This document shows positions 6,084 through 15,360 of a stretch of 50,369 bases of DNA, piece by piece. Source of the DNA: Planctomycetota bacterium (lineage in GTDB: Bacteria > Planctomycetota > Phycisphaerae > Phycisphaerales > SM1A02); the NCBI GenBank assembly GCA_003671025.1, contig QWPW01000025.1, positions 1 through 50,369 on the forward strand, read 5' to 3'. The position numbers and the translations under genes were made by a program. How positions within the stretch are numbered: position 1 is the stretch's first letter; each line of letters starts with the position of its first letter. Below the pieces are notes generated by a model that saw nothing but the letters and a program-made list of their open reading frames with translations, was not told where the DNA came from and did not search any database.

Positions 6084-8075
6084 TTGTCGCTGTTGCCTGC
6101 TTATTTCTTGGGCCCGGAGAGTCCGCTCGCGCGCCGCGTGGGTGGATTTGAAACACGGCCCGAGCAACTGCGCATGGCCGAGGCTGTCGAAGCGAACCTC
6201 GCCAACAAGGGACGACTCATGGTCGAAGCGGGCACGGGCGTGGGTAAGAGTTTTGCCTATTTGGTCCCTGCAATTCGCCGCATTCTCGAGCGTCGCGAGC
6301 GTGTCGTCGTGTGCACTCACACCATCGCGCTGCAAGAACAGATCTTCGAAAAAGACGTGCCGCTGCTCAAGGCGGTGATACCGGATGAGTTCACCACCGT
6401 GCTGTGCAAAGGTCGCGGCAACTACATGTCGTTGCGTCGTCTGCGCATTGCCAGCGAAAAAAAGTCGCGCATCTGTCACAACGAAGAAGAGCAGCACTCG
6501 CTCGATCTCGTGGAGGACTGGGCTTACAACACCGACGACGGTTCGCTCGCGACATTGCCGCAACTTCCACGGCGCAGCGTGTGGGAGCACGTCGAAAGTG
6601 ATGCAGGCAATTGCATGGGTCGACGCTGTCCCACCTACGACAAATGTTTTTACCAATCAGCGCGGCGGCGCATGGAGAACGCGGATCTTTTGATCTGCAA
6701 TCACGCGCTGTTCTTTAGCGATCTCGCATTGCGCGCGAAGGGCGCGGCGTTCTTGCCTGCGTACGACCACGTGATCTTCGATGAGGCCCATCATCTCGAG
6801 AGCGTCGCCAGCGGCCACTTCGGGATTCGCGTGTCCGAATCGCGCGCCAAACATGTGCTGCGCGCGCTGTACAGCAGCGCGACGGGCAAGGGTTCGCTTG
6901 CGGGCATTGAAGGCGCGGGCCTTCCTGCGGATGAAGTCGACGGCGCAATTCATGCGGTGCTCGATGCGCAATCAGCGTGCGAATCTTTCTTCGATGGCGT
7001 GTGGCGCGTGAGTTCGATCGCGAGCGCTTCGATCAGTAGCAGTGGCCGCGTCTCGGTGCCCGATGCGTTTGTGAATGAACTCTCACCGAAGCTCGGCGAT
7101 CTCGCGACGCGACTCAAACTCTTGCGCGAGCGTGCGGTCGAAGAGTCGTTGCAGTTTGAACTCGCGAGCGCCGCCCAGCGCGTGACTGATCTCGCCGCAG
7201 AACTCGATCTCTTCATCGGGCAAGGTGTGGAAGGCTGCGTGTATTGGGTGGAACGCAACAAGCCGGCATACGGATCGAATCGACCTTCGCTCACACTGTC
7301 CTGCGCGACCGTCGACGTTGGACCTGTGTTGCGCGATCGCCTATTTTCTATGCCTATTTCCATCACAATGACCAGTGCAACACTGGCGACTGCGGGAAAT
7401 GATTTTTCGCATGCGGTGGGCCGACTCGGCTGCGATGGCACGACCACACTCGCGCTGGGAAGTCCCTTTGATTACGCGAGTCAGATGCGCGTGATGGTCG
7501 ACCGCAGCATGCCTTCGCCGGAAGATCCGTCATCACTACGCGAGTTGGTTCCGCGCATATTGGCGCACATTGATGAAACTGGCGGCGGTGCGTTTGTGCT
7601 CTTCACCAGCTTTCGCGCGTTGCGTGAAGTGGCGGAGCGTTGCGCGCCGATTCTTCGCGCGGCGGGTCATCCCGTGTTTATCCACGGCGAAGATGGCGAG
7701 CGCAGTCAACTGCTGCGTCAGTTTCGCGAGAGCGAGCGATCCGTGCTCTTCGGCACCTCGAGTTTTTGGGAAGGCGTCGATGTCCGCGGTCGTGCGCTGC
7801 GCAATGTCATCATCACCAAACTTCCGTTTGACGTGCCCGATCATCCGCTCATTCAAGCGCGTCACGAACGCATCGAAGCCCTCGGTGGCAATGCGTTCCG
7901 CGATGATCAACTTCCGCGCGCGGTGTTGCGCTTCAAGCAGGGCATCGGTCGGCTCATTCGCAGCACCGAAGACTCGGGCCGCATTGTGGTGCTCGATCCT
8001 CGGCTCATCACCAAGAGTTATGGCAAGAAATTCTTGGCAGCACTTCCCAGCGGTGTGGTGCCCGAGTTGGTGTGA
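6084..8075 (+). CDS. dinG: DinG/XPD-family ATP-dependent DNA helicase
   Basis: A superfamily 2 iron-sulfur helicase (663 residues from the TTG at 6084). It unwinds 5'-tailed duplexes, D-loops and R-loops using ATP. Walker A is EAGTGVGKS (about residue 50), motif Ia is CTHTIALQEQ and motif II is FDEAHH. The C-terminal motifs include FTSFRALRE, SSFWEGVDVRG and the QGIGRLIRS motif VI. Three iron-sulfur cysteines are present with C-x4-C-x5-C spacing (codons 6612, 6627, 6645), but the usual first one is serine. The frame stays open to an ATG at 5937; that extension would translate a 28-bp DNA repeat and abut the tRNA, so the start just before LLPAYFLGP, where the family begins, is preferred. There is no clear ribosome site. 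The stop abuts that of the convergent transporter gene. Confidence 0.93.
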   Translation: MSLLPAYFLGPESPLARRVGGFETRPEQLRMAEAVEANLANKGRLMVEAGTGVGKSFAYLVPAIRRILERRERVVVCTHTIALQEQIFEKDVPLLKAVIPDEFTTVLCKGRGNYMSLRRLRIASEKKSRICHNEEEQHSLDLVEDWAYNTDDGSLATLPQLPRRSVWEHVESDAGNCMGRRCPTYDKCFYQSARRRMENADLLICNHALFFSDLALRAKGAAFLPAYDHVIFDEAHHLESVASGHFGIRVSESRAKHVLRALYSSATGKGSLAGIEGAGLPADEVDGAIHAVLDAQSACESFFDGVWRVSSIASASISSSGRVSVPDAFVNELSPKLGDLATRLKLLRERAVEESLQFELASAAQRVTDLAAELDLFIGQGVEGCVYWVERNKPAYGSNRPSLTLSCATVDVGPVLRDRLFSMPISITMTSATLATAGNDFSHAVGRLGCDGTTTLALGSPFDYASQMRVMVDRSMPSPEDPSSLRELVPRILAHIDETGGGAFVLFTSFRALREVAERCAPILRAAGHPVFIHGEDGERSQLLRQFRESERSVLFGTSSFWEGVDVRGRALRNVIITKLPFDVPDHPLIQARHERIEALGGNAFRDDQLPRAVLRFKQGIGRLIRSTEDSGRIVVLDPRLITKSYGKKFLAALPSGVVPELV

Positions 8076-10826
8076 CTACTCCTCGCCGCGCGCTTTCGCA
8101 TGGCGGCGCGCACTCTCGTGCAGCATGAGCGGCAAGACGACACACGCGACAAACATGCAAGTGATGCTGCCCACGGCCATCACTACTCCCAGCGAGCGCA
8201 AGCCGCGATGTTGGGCAAACATCAACGCACCGAAACCAATCGCAGTGGTGAGCGCTGTGAACGCGACCGCGCGAATGGTCGGTCCCATCGCGCGCGGATT
8301 GTCATGCCAACGATGCAGGATGTGAATCGCGCTGTCGATGCCGAGTCCGATCAACATGGGGATCGCAAAGAAGTTCGCGAGGTTGAGCGTTTCGCCTAGA
8401 AAAGGCATGATTCCGATCAACATGCCCACACCAGCGAGCACGGTCGCCGTCGCGAGAAACGTCGCGCCGACGGTGCGGAAGTCAAGCCACGCGATCGCGG
8501 TCACCGCGATGATCGCGAGCAACGACACCAGCACGAATGCGTGGCGCATGTCGCGAATGGATTCGAGTTGCGTCACGGGGACGCCAGTCGCGTTGGGATC
8601 CACGGCGCGCACATCGGCAACAAAGTGCGCGAGTCCACTTTCTTCCCATGCGTCTTGGCGCGGAAAGTATTGGACGAGAAACGTTCCACGCGGCGAGATC
8701 ATGCGCGCGCGCAGTGCGGCAGGAACTGCGTCGGACATCGAACTCTGCGCACCTGCGCGCATATCACGCAGCGCGCTGGCGGCGCGATCCGCACAACTGC
8801 GTATTGCAGATTGAGCAACGAGCGTGCGCTCGCCGCCTTGCGACAACGCCGCGGTGTACGCATCGAGTCGCGCGCTCAACGACTGCAAAGGTGTGATGCC
8901 CTCCTGCGCGCGAGAATCAAGCTTCGCTGCAGCGAGTGTCAAGCGAAGCAAACGCGCCACTGCCTCTTGCGCTCGAACGCATTGTGCGTGGTCGATGATT
9001 GATGGTGTGTCGAGCGGGGGAGTTGCCTGCTCGCCGCGTTCAATCGCTTGCGCAAGTTGTTGTTGCGCAGCCAATCGTTCCGACGAGCTCGGCGCCATCA
9101 CATCGAATATCGAAGACGTGCGCGCGATCGAATCAGGAAACGTCTTCGCACGCGCGACCAACTCGGCGACGCGAGTTTGATCCGCAGCGGCGGAGGCGGC
9201 GAACCACGAAGCGCTCGCGCTGTCCGCAAGAATCCGATGTTCCCACAGCACGCTGCTGAGATTTTCCGCTTGCATGTCGAGCAGATTCGTCGCGATGCGC
9301 AATCCGCGCGGAGCCAGCAGCAGCGCCGCGCCCACGATCGTCAAACTCACCCACAGCAATACCCGCGACGACTTGTCGCGTTCATGCAACGACCATGATG
9401 TCGTCCAATGGCGCGCTGCGGGCGCGTCCATCGCCGCGTCGAGAGTCGCGGCGTTTGGCGCGTCGCACAAGAGTAAGAGCGCGGGCAGCACCGTGACCAT
9501 CGCTAGCGCGCACAAGAGCAAACCAACTCCCGCGATGAGCCCGAGCTCGCGCAAGCCGCCGAAATCGCTGGCTAGCGCGAGAAAAAACACAATCGCGCTC
9601 GAGAGCGCACCAGTCAAGGTGCCCGGCGCGATGGTGCGCAGCGTGTGGCGCACCGCATCCGCGTGCGTATGACTTCGCCGCAATTCGCCGTAGCGGCTGA
9701 TCACATGAACTCCGTAGTCAAGACCCGCGCCGACGAGCACGAGCATGAACACAGTGGAGAGCAATGTGAGATGTCCCACCATCAACGTCGCGGCGCCGTA
9801 GGTCCACGCTGAGGCAATCGCAAACGCGAGCACTGCCAACAGTGGCCGTCGCACGCCGCGAAAGACAACGATGAACAGCATGGTGATGACAATGAGCGAC
9901 GCGATACTCGCGCGCGTCATGTCGGCGGTGGATGTTTCCATCTCATCGGCTTGCAGAACGGGTTTACCAGTGAGCCCGATGTCGACGTTGGGAATCTCGC
10001 GACTCACACGTGCAACTACCGCGCGAATCGGCGCAAGCGCGGCGGCGTAGGGATCGAGTTGCGTGAAATTTTTTGCAGGCAGCGCTTCGACAAACACCAA
10101 TCGTCCGCCAGGCGCGCGCAAGAAAATCGGCGTGCGCACGGCACTCAGCGCGTCGAGTTGAGCATTGTCGCGCGGTGCTTCGTGCGACTCGCTGCGCAAC
10201 GGATCATCAAGTGGCGACGCGAACAGCGTGTCAAGAATCAACACCGCCGCGGCCGCATCGTGTCGTGCTGGAATCGGTTTTGCGAGGAGGTCCAATGCGT
10301 TCGCAAGCGCGCGCGCTGCGTTGGGCTGCGCGAGCGCGCTCACGCCATCACGCGCCTCGACCAATGACGTGAGTGCGTCCATGCGCATCGCCCAGGGCGC
10401 AAGCCGCCATTGCTCGGTGACGGTGATCTGTCCGCTCACCCGTTGAACGGAATTCGACAACACCAACTCATCGAGCCCGCGTTGAATTGCGTCCGCTGCG
10501 CGCTCGGCGTCATTCGCGGCTGATGGCGCATCTGACTTGGGATCAACCGCAATGACCACCGTTTCGAGGTCGCCAAACTCCGCTTGAAACGCGCGATATC
10601 CCTGCATGAAGGGACGGCTTTCCGAAATGAGCGAGTTGGTGTCGCCGTCGATGGCGAGGTGCATGGCGCCGAGCCACGCGCCGAGCAAAGCGAACAGAAC
10701 TCCGACTGCAACGACGGTGCGCGGGCGCGCAGAAATCAGATTGGCGAGGCGCGTGATCCATTGCTCGCGCACACCTGGTGTGAGGGCGGAACCATCAGTG
10801 CTTTGAAGTTTCGATGTTGGCTTCAA
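8076..10826 (-). CDS. MMPL/RND-family exporter (HpnN-like)
   Basis: A 916-residue membrane protein made of two repeats of the RND/MMPL fold. Each half has one leading transmembrane helix, a large periplasmic loop and a five-helix bundle. First half: AVGVLFALLGAWLGAM, GDTNSLIS, then the bundle from IASLIVITMLFIVVF to ALLLLCDAP. Second half: WVSLTIVGAALLLAP, then VSLLAIIAVTAIAWL to CVVLPLMLHE. The sterol-sensing-like segments GAGLDYGVHVI and GLGIDSAIHIL carry the conserved Asp. Such proteins export lipids or hopanoids, or are of unknown substrate. The TTG at 10826 is chosen because GGAG sits 5 bases upstream; the frame is open to 11012 but that part looks non-coding. It is convergent with dinG with no gap. 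Confidence 0.88.
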   Translation of the reverse strand: MKPTSKLQSTDGSALTPGVREQWITRLANLISARPRTVVAVGVLFALLGAWLGAMHLAIDGDTNSLISESRPFMQGYRAFQAEFGDLETVVIAVDPKSDAPSAANDAERAADAIQRGLDELVLSNSVQRVSGQITVTEQWRLAPWAMRMDALTSLVEARDGVSALAQPNAARALANALDLLAKPIPARHDAAAAVLILDTLFASPLDDPLRSESHEAPRDNAQLDALSAVRTPIFLRAPGGRLVFVEALPAKNFTQLDPYAAALAPIRAVVARVSREIPNVDIGLTGKPVLQADEMETSTADMTRASIASLIVITMLFIVVFRGVRRPLLAVLAFAIASAWTYGAATLMVGHLTLLSTVFMLVLVGAGLDYGVHVISRYGELRRSHTHADAVRHTLRTIAPGTLTGALSSAIVFFLALASDFGGLRELGLIAGVGLLLCALAMVTVLPALLLLCDAPNAATLDAAMDAPAARHWTTSWSLHERDKSSRVLLWVSLTIVGAALLLAPRGLRIATNLLDMQAENLSSVLWEHRILADSASASWFAASAAADQTRVAELVARAKTFPDSIARTSSIFDVMAPSSSERLAAQQQLAQAIERGEQATPPLDTPSIIDHAQCVRAQEAVARLLRLTLAAAKLDSRAQEGITPLQSLSARLDAYTAALSQGGERTLVAQSAIRSCADRAASALRDMRAGAQSSMSDAVPAALRARMISPRGTFLVQYFPRQDAWEESGLAHFVADVRAVDPNATGVPVTQLESIRDMRHAFVLVSLLAIIAVTAIAWLDFRTVGATFLATATVLAGVGMLIGIMPFLGETLNLANFFAIPMLIGLGIDSAIHILHRWHDNPRAMGPTIRAVAFTALTTAIGFGALMFAQHRGLRSLGVVMAVGSITCMFVACVVLPLMLHESARRHAKARGEE

Positions 10827-11109
10827 GAAGTCTCCGCGAGTCGTCCAAGGGCACACGCGCCTTCGCGTGCAAGGGCGGCGAGTGTACGGCGAGCCGTGGT
10901 TCGATAAGCGATGCCCACGCTCCGTCCGCGTCGCCGTAATTGGCGACAAATCGCTGAGAGAAGGACGCCCGCCGATCGGACTTGTCCTTGAACAGATCCG
11001 TCGGGCACACACACCAAAGGCAGCAAAGTCTGATGTCGCGACTTGCGTGTGCAGAAAGCCAAGTTAGTCTCTGTGAGACCCAGAAAATTTGATTGGGAGT
11101 TTCTTGAAG

Positions 11110-13134
11110 ATGAAGAATCGAACACGCCGTGCAACTCGCGACATGATGGTGACCGTTCTCGCTGGCGCGAGCTCGCTCTGCGCCCTCCTCGCCGCATCAT
11201 CCGCGTTGGCGCAGCACTCCGTGGCGCGCCAATGGAACGACACGCAACTGGATTCAATCAAGAAGGATCTCGTGCGCCCGCCGGTTCAGGCGCGCAACCT
11301 GTTCCACGCCTCCATCGCGATGTACGACGCATGGGCGGCGTACGACGCGACGGCCAAGGGCTATTTCTTCCACGAGAAACACTCGGTCAAAGACATCGTC
11401 TCGGCGCGCGACGAATCGGTTTCGTATGCCGCGTATCGGTTACTCAAGCATCGATTCGCGCTAAGCCCCAACGTGGTGATCATCAACGGCTACCTCGACG
11501 CACGCATGACCGCGCTCGGATACGCGACGACGGTCACCACCACGCTCGGTGATTCGCCCGCGGCGATTGGTAATCGTGTGGCGGCAACCGTCATCGCGCG
11601 AGGATTACAAGACAATTCTCACGAGTCGATCAACTACGCGTCGTTCCCCGGAACGTACGTCGACGTCAATCCTCCACTGGTGGTTGCGCTGCCGTTCAAC
11701 CCCAACGTCGTCAATCCCAATCGCTATCAACCGCTGGCACTGACCTTCTTTGTCGATCAGGGCGGAAACATCATTCCCGGCGGATATCCCGCGAAAATGG
11801 CGCCGTTTTGGGGAGGCGTCACACCCTTCGCTCTGCAGCCCTCGGACATGGATGTCGCGCGTCCTGGTGTGTATCTCAATCCCGCCGCGCCGCCGTATCT
11901 CAACGGCGTTGGTGATGTGAACTTCCGTTCCGGTCACGAAGATGTCGTGCTCAAGACCAGCATACTTACGCCAGACGATGGCGTAATGATTGACATTTCT
12001 CCTGCGGCGATGGGCAACAGCACACTGGGCACCAACGATGGCACAGGCCGTCCACTCAACCCGGCGACAGGCTTGCCCTATCCACCAAACGTCGTCAAGC
12101 GCGGCGACTGGGCGCGCTGTCTCGCCGAGTTCTGGGCCGATGGACCAAACTCCACCACGCCTCCTGGACATTGGAATGAGCTGGCCGGTCATGTGAGCGA
12201 TCATCCCGCGTTTGTGAATCGCATTGGCGGCGTCGGTCCAATTCTGGGCGACCTCGAGTGGGACATCAAGATGTATGTCATGCTCAACGGTGCGATGCAT
12301 GATGCGGCGATCACCGCCTGGGGCATCAAGGGACACTACGACACGATGCGCCCGATTGGCGCGATTCGTTACCTCGCGCAGAACGGCCAGTGCTCCGACG
12401 CGCAGTTGCCTTCTTACAACGCGAACGGTCTGCACCTGCTGCCGGACGTGGTTGAACTCATCACCGCGGCCACGACTGCAGCGGGACAACGCCACGAAGA
12501 GTTGAGTGGTTACGAGGGACAAATCGCGGTCAAGAGTTGGCCGGGCTCGCCCGCTGTTCCAGCCACCCAGTACTCGGGCGTGCGTTGGATGCTCGCGGGA
12601 AACTGGGTTTCTTATCAGCGCCCATCCTTTGTCACGCCACCGTTTCCGGGATACGTCTCTGGTCACTCGACCTACAGCCGCGCTGCGGCCGAGACACTCA
12701 CGCGACTCACGGGAAGCGCGTTTTTCCCAGGTGGTTCTGGCGAATATGTGTGCACCCAGAATCAGTTTCTCGTGTTTGAAGATGGACCATCGGCGACATT
12801 CACGTTTCAGTGGGCGACGTTTTATGACGCTGCCGACCAGTCGGGACTTTCGCGACTCTTCGGTGGAATCCATCCCGACTTCGATGATTTCGCCGGCCGC
12901 TTGCTCGGTTCACAAGTGGGCGCGAAGGCCGAAGCGGTTGCACTCGACTTGTTCACGCCGATCACCCCATGCGCCGCCGACTACAACGGCGATCGCATCG
13001 TGGATGCCGCGGATATGACGGCATTGCTCAGCGCGTGGGGAACATCCAGCGAAGCGATTGACCTCAACGGCGATGGTTTGATCGATGCCGCGGATATCAC
13101 TGGGTTCCTCAGCAGTTGGGGAGTGTGCCCGTAA
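11110..13134 (+). CDS. Secreted vanadium-dependent haloperoxidase/PAP2-like enzyme with dockerin-like tail
   Basis: A 674-residue protein. An N-terminal Sec signal (about 1-35, ending ASSALAQ) is followed by a helical PAP2-superfamily domain with the vanadate-binding triad. KGHYDTMRPIGAIR (about 405) gives Lys and Arg-Pro, PGYVSGHSTYSRA (about 512) gives Ser-Gly-His, and SRLFGGIHPDFDD (about 581) gives Arg and His. These residues hold vanadate in haloperoxidases or phosphate in acid phosphatases, so the activity is oxidation of halide by H2O2 or phosphate hydrolysis. The last 55 residues are two Ca2+-loop repeats (DYNGDRIVDAADM and DLNGDGLIDAADI), each closing LLSAWG-like, ending WGVCP. The ATG has GGGAG upstream; TTG codons at 11089 and 11104 are alternatives. 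Confidence 0.9.
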   Translation: MKNRTRRATRDMMVTVLAGASSLCALLAASSALAQHSVARQWNDTQLDSIKKDLVRPPVQARNLFHASIAMYDAWAAYDATAKGYFFHEKHSVKDIVSARDESVSYAAYRLLKHRFALSPNVVIINGYLDARMTALGYATTVTTTLGDSPAAIGNRVAATVIARGLQDNSHESINYASFPGTYVDVNPPLVVALPFNPNVVNPNRYQPLALTFFVDQGGNIIPGGYPAKMAPFWGGVTPFALQPSDMDVARPGVYLNPAAPPYLNGVGDVNFRSGHEDVVLKTSILTPDDGVMIDISPAAMGNSTLGTNDGTGRPLNPATGLPYPPNVVKRGDWARCLAEFWADGPNSTTPPGHWNELAGHVSDHPAFVNRIGGVGPILGDLEWDIKMYVMLNGAMHDAAITAWGIKGHYDTMRPIGAIRYLAQNGQCSDAQLPSYNANGLHLLPDVVELITAATTAAGQRHEELSGYEGQIAVKSWPGSPAVPATQYSGVRWMLAGNWVSYQRPSFVTPPFPGYVSGHSTYSRAAAETLTRLTGSAFFPGGSGEYVCTQNQFLVFEDGPSATFTFQWATFYDAADQSGLSRLFGGIHPDFDDFAGRLLGSQVGAKAEAVALDLFTPITPCAADYNGDRIVDAADMTALLSAWGTSSEAIDLNGDGLIDAADITGFLSSWGVCP

Positions 13135-13155
13135 TCGGAATCGGTTGAACGACGC

Positions 13156-14505
13156 TTAGGTGAGCGCAAGTTCGAACACGACACGACCACCGACAACGGT
13201 GTGCGTGGCGCGGCCGCGGACTTTCCAACCATCGAACGGACAGTTGCGACTCTTCGACGCGAAGGTTGCGACGTCAATAGTCCACGCGAGTTTCGGATCA
13301 ATCACGGTGATGTCCGCGACGCCACCTTCGCGCAGTGAGCCGAGCCCGTGCGCGCTGCTCACGTTGCTGGTGGTTCCACAGCACACGTTGATCGCTTCGA
13401 GCGCACACAACGCCGCGGGTGTGCGCGTGAGCAGTTCGATCAAGCGCGGCCACTCGATGACGTCATCATCGATGAGCGCCTTCACGTAGAGCGCCAACGC
13501 GCAGTCGAGTCCAATGATTCCAAACGGCGCACTGGCGAAATCGCGGGCTTTTTCGGCGTCTGTGTGCGGCGCGTGATCAGTGGCGAGTACATCGATGGTG
13601 CCATCCGCGATGGCTCGCTTGAGCTGCGCGATGTCCGACGCCGTGCGCAGCGGGGGATTCATCTTCGCCAGCGTGTTGTATCCCGCGCATGATTCATCAG
13701 TGAGCAACAAGTGATGCGGGCTTACTTCGCCTGACACCGGCAATCCCTCGGCCTGCGCGGCGCGAATGATGTTGGCGCTCTCGCCCGAAGAAAGATGTTG
13801 CGCGTGATAGCGCGCGCGCGGAGTGCGATTGAGTCGCACATCGCGTTCGAGCATGATCTCTTCGGCTTCGCGCGGCCAAGGCAGAAGTCCTAAGCGAGTC
13901 GCCACTGCGCCTTCGTGCATCACGCCGCCTTCGGAGAGCGCCGCGTCTTGGCAATGTTGCATGAACGGTTTGCCCAGCGACGCGCACACTTCGAGCACAC
14001 GACGCATCATCGCGGGATTGGCGATGCCATCGCCGTCATCGGAAAAACCAACCGCGCCCGCGGCTGCCATCGAAGCCATGGGCGCGAGTTGTTCACCCTT
14101 GCGCCCAACGGTTGCGGCGGCAACGACGAAGACGCGCGCGCTGTGCGCTTCTCGCGCGCATTGATCGACCAGTCGCACCGAGGTCGCGGTGTCGATTGTG
14201 GGGTTGGTGTTGGGCATGCAGCAGACGGTGGTGAATCCGCCGGCAACTGCAGACGCGGTGCCCGTTCGAATCGTTTCTTTCGCCTCGCCACCAGGCTCGC
14301 GCAGATGAACGTGCGGATCGATCAATCCAGGTGCGATGATCCGTCCACCACAATCGATTGTTCGCGCGCCCGCGGGCGCATCGAGTGAGCGTCCAAGCGC
14401 AATGCGTGCGACGCGGCCGTTGGCAACGAGAAGATCGCCTTCGGCATCGATGCCTTGTGCCGCATCGATGATGCGCCCTCTGCGCAAGAGAAGGATGTCG
14501 CTCAC
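13156..14505 (-). CDS. pyrC: Dihydroorotase
   Basis: A 449-residue class I (PyrC/AllB-type) amidohydrolase that closes carbamoyl-aspartate to dihydroorotate in pyrimidine synthesis. It shows GRIIAPGLIDPHVHLREPG (metal His pair about residue 60), CCMPNTNPTID, FSDDGD, a His in HCQD, SGEVSPHHLLLTDE and the catalytic ATDHAPHTDAEK. The C-terminal barrel-sealing strand LREGGVADITVIDP is typical. The start codon overlaps the stop of the upstream lipoprotein gene (ATGA at 14502-14505), so translation is probably coupled. It is convergent with the haloperoxidase gene, with only about 20 bases between stops. Confidence 0.96.
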   Translation of the reverse strand: MSDILLLRRGRIIDAAQGIDAEGDLLVANGRVARIALGRSLDAPAGARTIDCGGRIIAPGLIDPHVHLREPGGEAKETIRTGTASAVAGGFTTVCCMPNTNPTIDTATSVRLVDQCAREAHSARVFVVAAATVGRKGEQLAPMASMAAAGAVGFSDDGDGIANPAMMRRVLEVCASLGKPFMQHCQDAALSEGGVMHEGAVATRLGLLPWPREAEEIMLERDVRLNRTPRARYHAQHLSSGESANIIRAAQAEGLPVSGEVSPHHLLLTDESCAGYNTLAKMNPPLRTASDIAQLKRAIADGTIDVLATDHAPHTDAEKARDFASAPFGIIGLDCALALYVKALIDDDVIEWPRLIELLTRTPAALCALEAINVCCGTTSNVSSAHGLGSLREGGVADITVIDPKLAWTIDVATFASKSRNCPFDGWKVRGRATHTVVGGRVVFELALT

Positions 14506-15137
14506 GGTTGCGCGCCTTCAGGTGACGCAGTCGGCGCATCATTCGTGGAAGCACTCGGCATCATGCTGGTGTCAACCGAAGTCGCGTCTTGCTCTGAGGG
14601 AAGTCGCTCGACAACTTTTTCCAATCCTCCCGGGGGCAACATCACTGCGTCGGCGATGAAGATCACACTGGTCTTGGGTGCGACAATCGCGTCGATCTCC
14701 GATTGCGGCGCGCCCGCATCCATCGCGAGATGCTGGAGCAACTCAATCGATTGCTCGCGCGTCACCACATGCCCGATCGCATGCGCGGAGCGTCCCGTGC
14801 AATTGCGCGGGACGAAAAACGCGTGATCCTTGTTCATCACCAGAATCGTTGCGCCAGATTCTCCCTTGAACTCGAGCCAACATCCCATGGTCGCGCACAC
14901 CTTTGACACCGTGCCACTCAGCACGACGATTTGCGTGCCTTCTGCGACCGTCGCGGCGCTTTCCACCGTGACTTCGGGATCAATCCCGCGCACGGTTTCC
15001 GTCATCGTCCCGTAGGTGATCCATCCGCCATTGACGTCGTATTGCGCGCGAGTTGGCGACTGACAACTCGCGAGCAGCAGAGACGCGAGCGTGAGTGCGA
15101 GTGTTGAAACACGAGGATGAGCAAGTCGGTTCAGCAT
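14502..15137 (-). CDS. Lipoprotein with DUF4920-like domain
   Basis: A 211-residue exported lipoprotein: the N-terminus has Arg and a hydrophobic core, and the lipobox LLASC gives lipidated Cys25. The central part (IVVLSGTVSKVCATMGCWLEFKG) has the C-x3-GCW signature of the DUF4920 family, small periplasmic beta-barrel-like proteins of unknown function. The segment DHAFFVPRNCTGR contains another conserved Cys. The C-terminal 45 residues are Ser/Asp-rich and probably disordered. The start at 15137 is chosen because it gives the lipoprotein signal directly; the frame is open to 15260. Its stop overlaps the pyrC start. Why a lipoprotein is coupled to pyrC is unclear. Confidence 0.85.
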   Translation of the reverse strand: MLNRLAHPRVSTLALTLASLLLASCQSPTRAQYDVNGGWITYGTMTETVRGIDPEVTVESAATVAEGTQIVVLSGTVSKVCATMGCWLEFKGESGATILVMNKDHAFFVPRNCTGRSAHAIGHVVTREQSIELLQHLAMDAGAPQSEIDAIVAPKTSVIFIADAVMLPPGGLEKVVERLPSEQDATSVDTSMMPSASTNDAPTASPEGAQP

Positions 15138-15248
15138 GGGTTTAGGATGATAGAGAATCGCAATTGCCTTGTTTGATAGCGATTGGTGGATGCGTGGCAA
15201 CTCCGAGTTGGGAGCTTGAGGAGTTGGCTTGCCCGATGCGCGATGAGC

Positions 15249-15288
15249 AAAAAAGCACAACGCCCAACACAGAGTGATGGGCGTTGTG
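15249..15288 (-). terminator. Intrinsic terminator after Cys-rich lipoprotein gene
   Basis: On the minus strand CACAACGCCC (15279-15288) pairs with 15256-15265, a 10-bp stem with a 13-base loop, followed by GC and TTTTTT (15249-15254). It lies 70 bases beyond the stop of the lipoprotein gene read in the same direction, and upstream of the DUF4920 gene, which therefore probably has its own promoter. Confidence 0.85.
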
Positions 15289-15343
15289 AGATTTGCAGGT
15301 TGACTTCTGCGCGAAACAAACTTCAGTCAAGCGCTTTCAGTCC

Positions 15344-15360
15344 TGATCAAATTTTGATCA
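15344..15360. promoter_or_regulatory. TGATCA doublet, 11-bp spacing
   Basis: Two TGATCA palindromes (15344-15349 and 15355-15360) are spaced 11 bp start to start, joined by AATTT. They overlap the end of the Cys-rich lipoprotein gene. Similar doublets occur at 38273-38298 (10-bp period) and 41686-41703 (11 bp). A one-turn spacing fits a dimeric DNA-binding protein, but this is inference. Confidence 0.35.

Noticed and set aside
5637-6656. Long minus-strand open frame across tRNA-Ser and the start of dinG
   Set aside because: It runs through the tRNA and antisense to a clear helicase domain; the translation has no recognisable protein character.
11605-12873. 422-codon minus-strand open frame inside the haloperoxidase gene
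   Set aside because: Antisense shadow caused by high GC; the plus strand carries the vanadate motifs and a signal peptide.
12971-13134. Dockerin-like tail as evidence of a cellulosome
   Set aside because: No cohesin, scaffoldin or glycoside hydrolase is in the window; planctomycetes use such modules outside cellulosomes.
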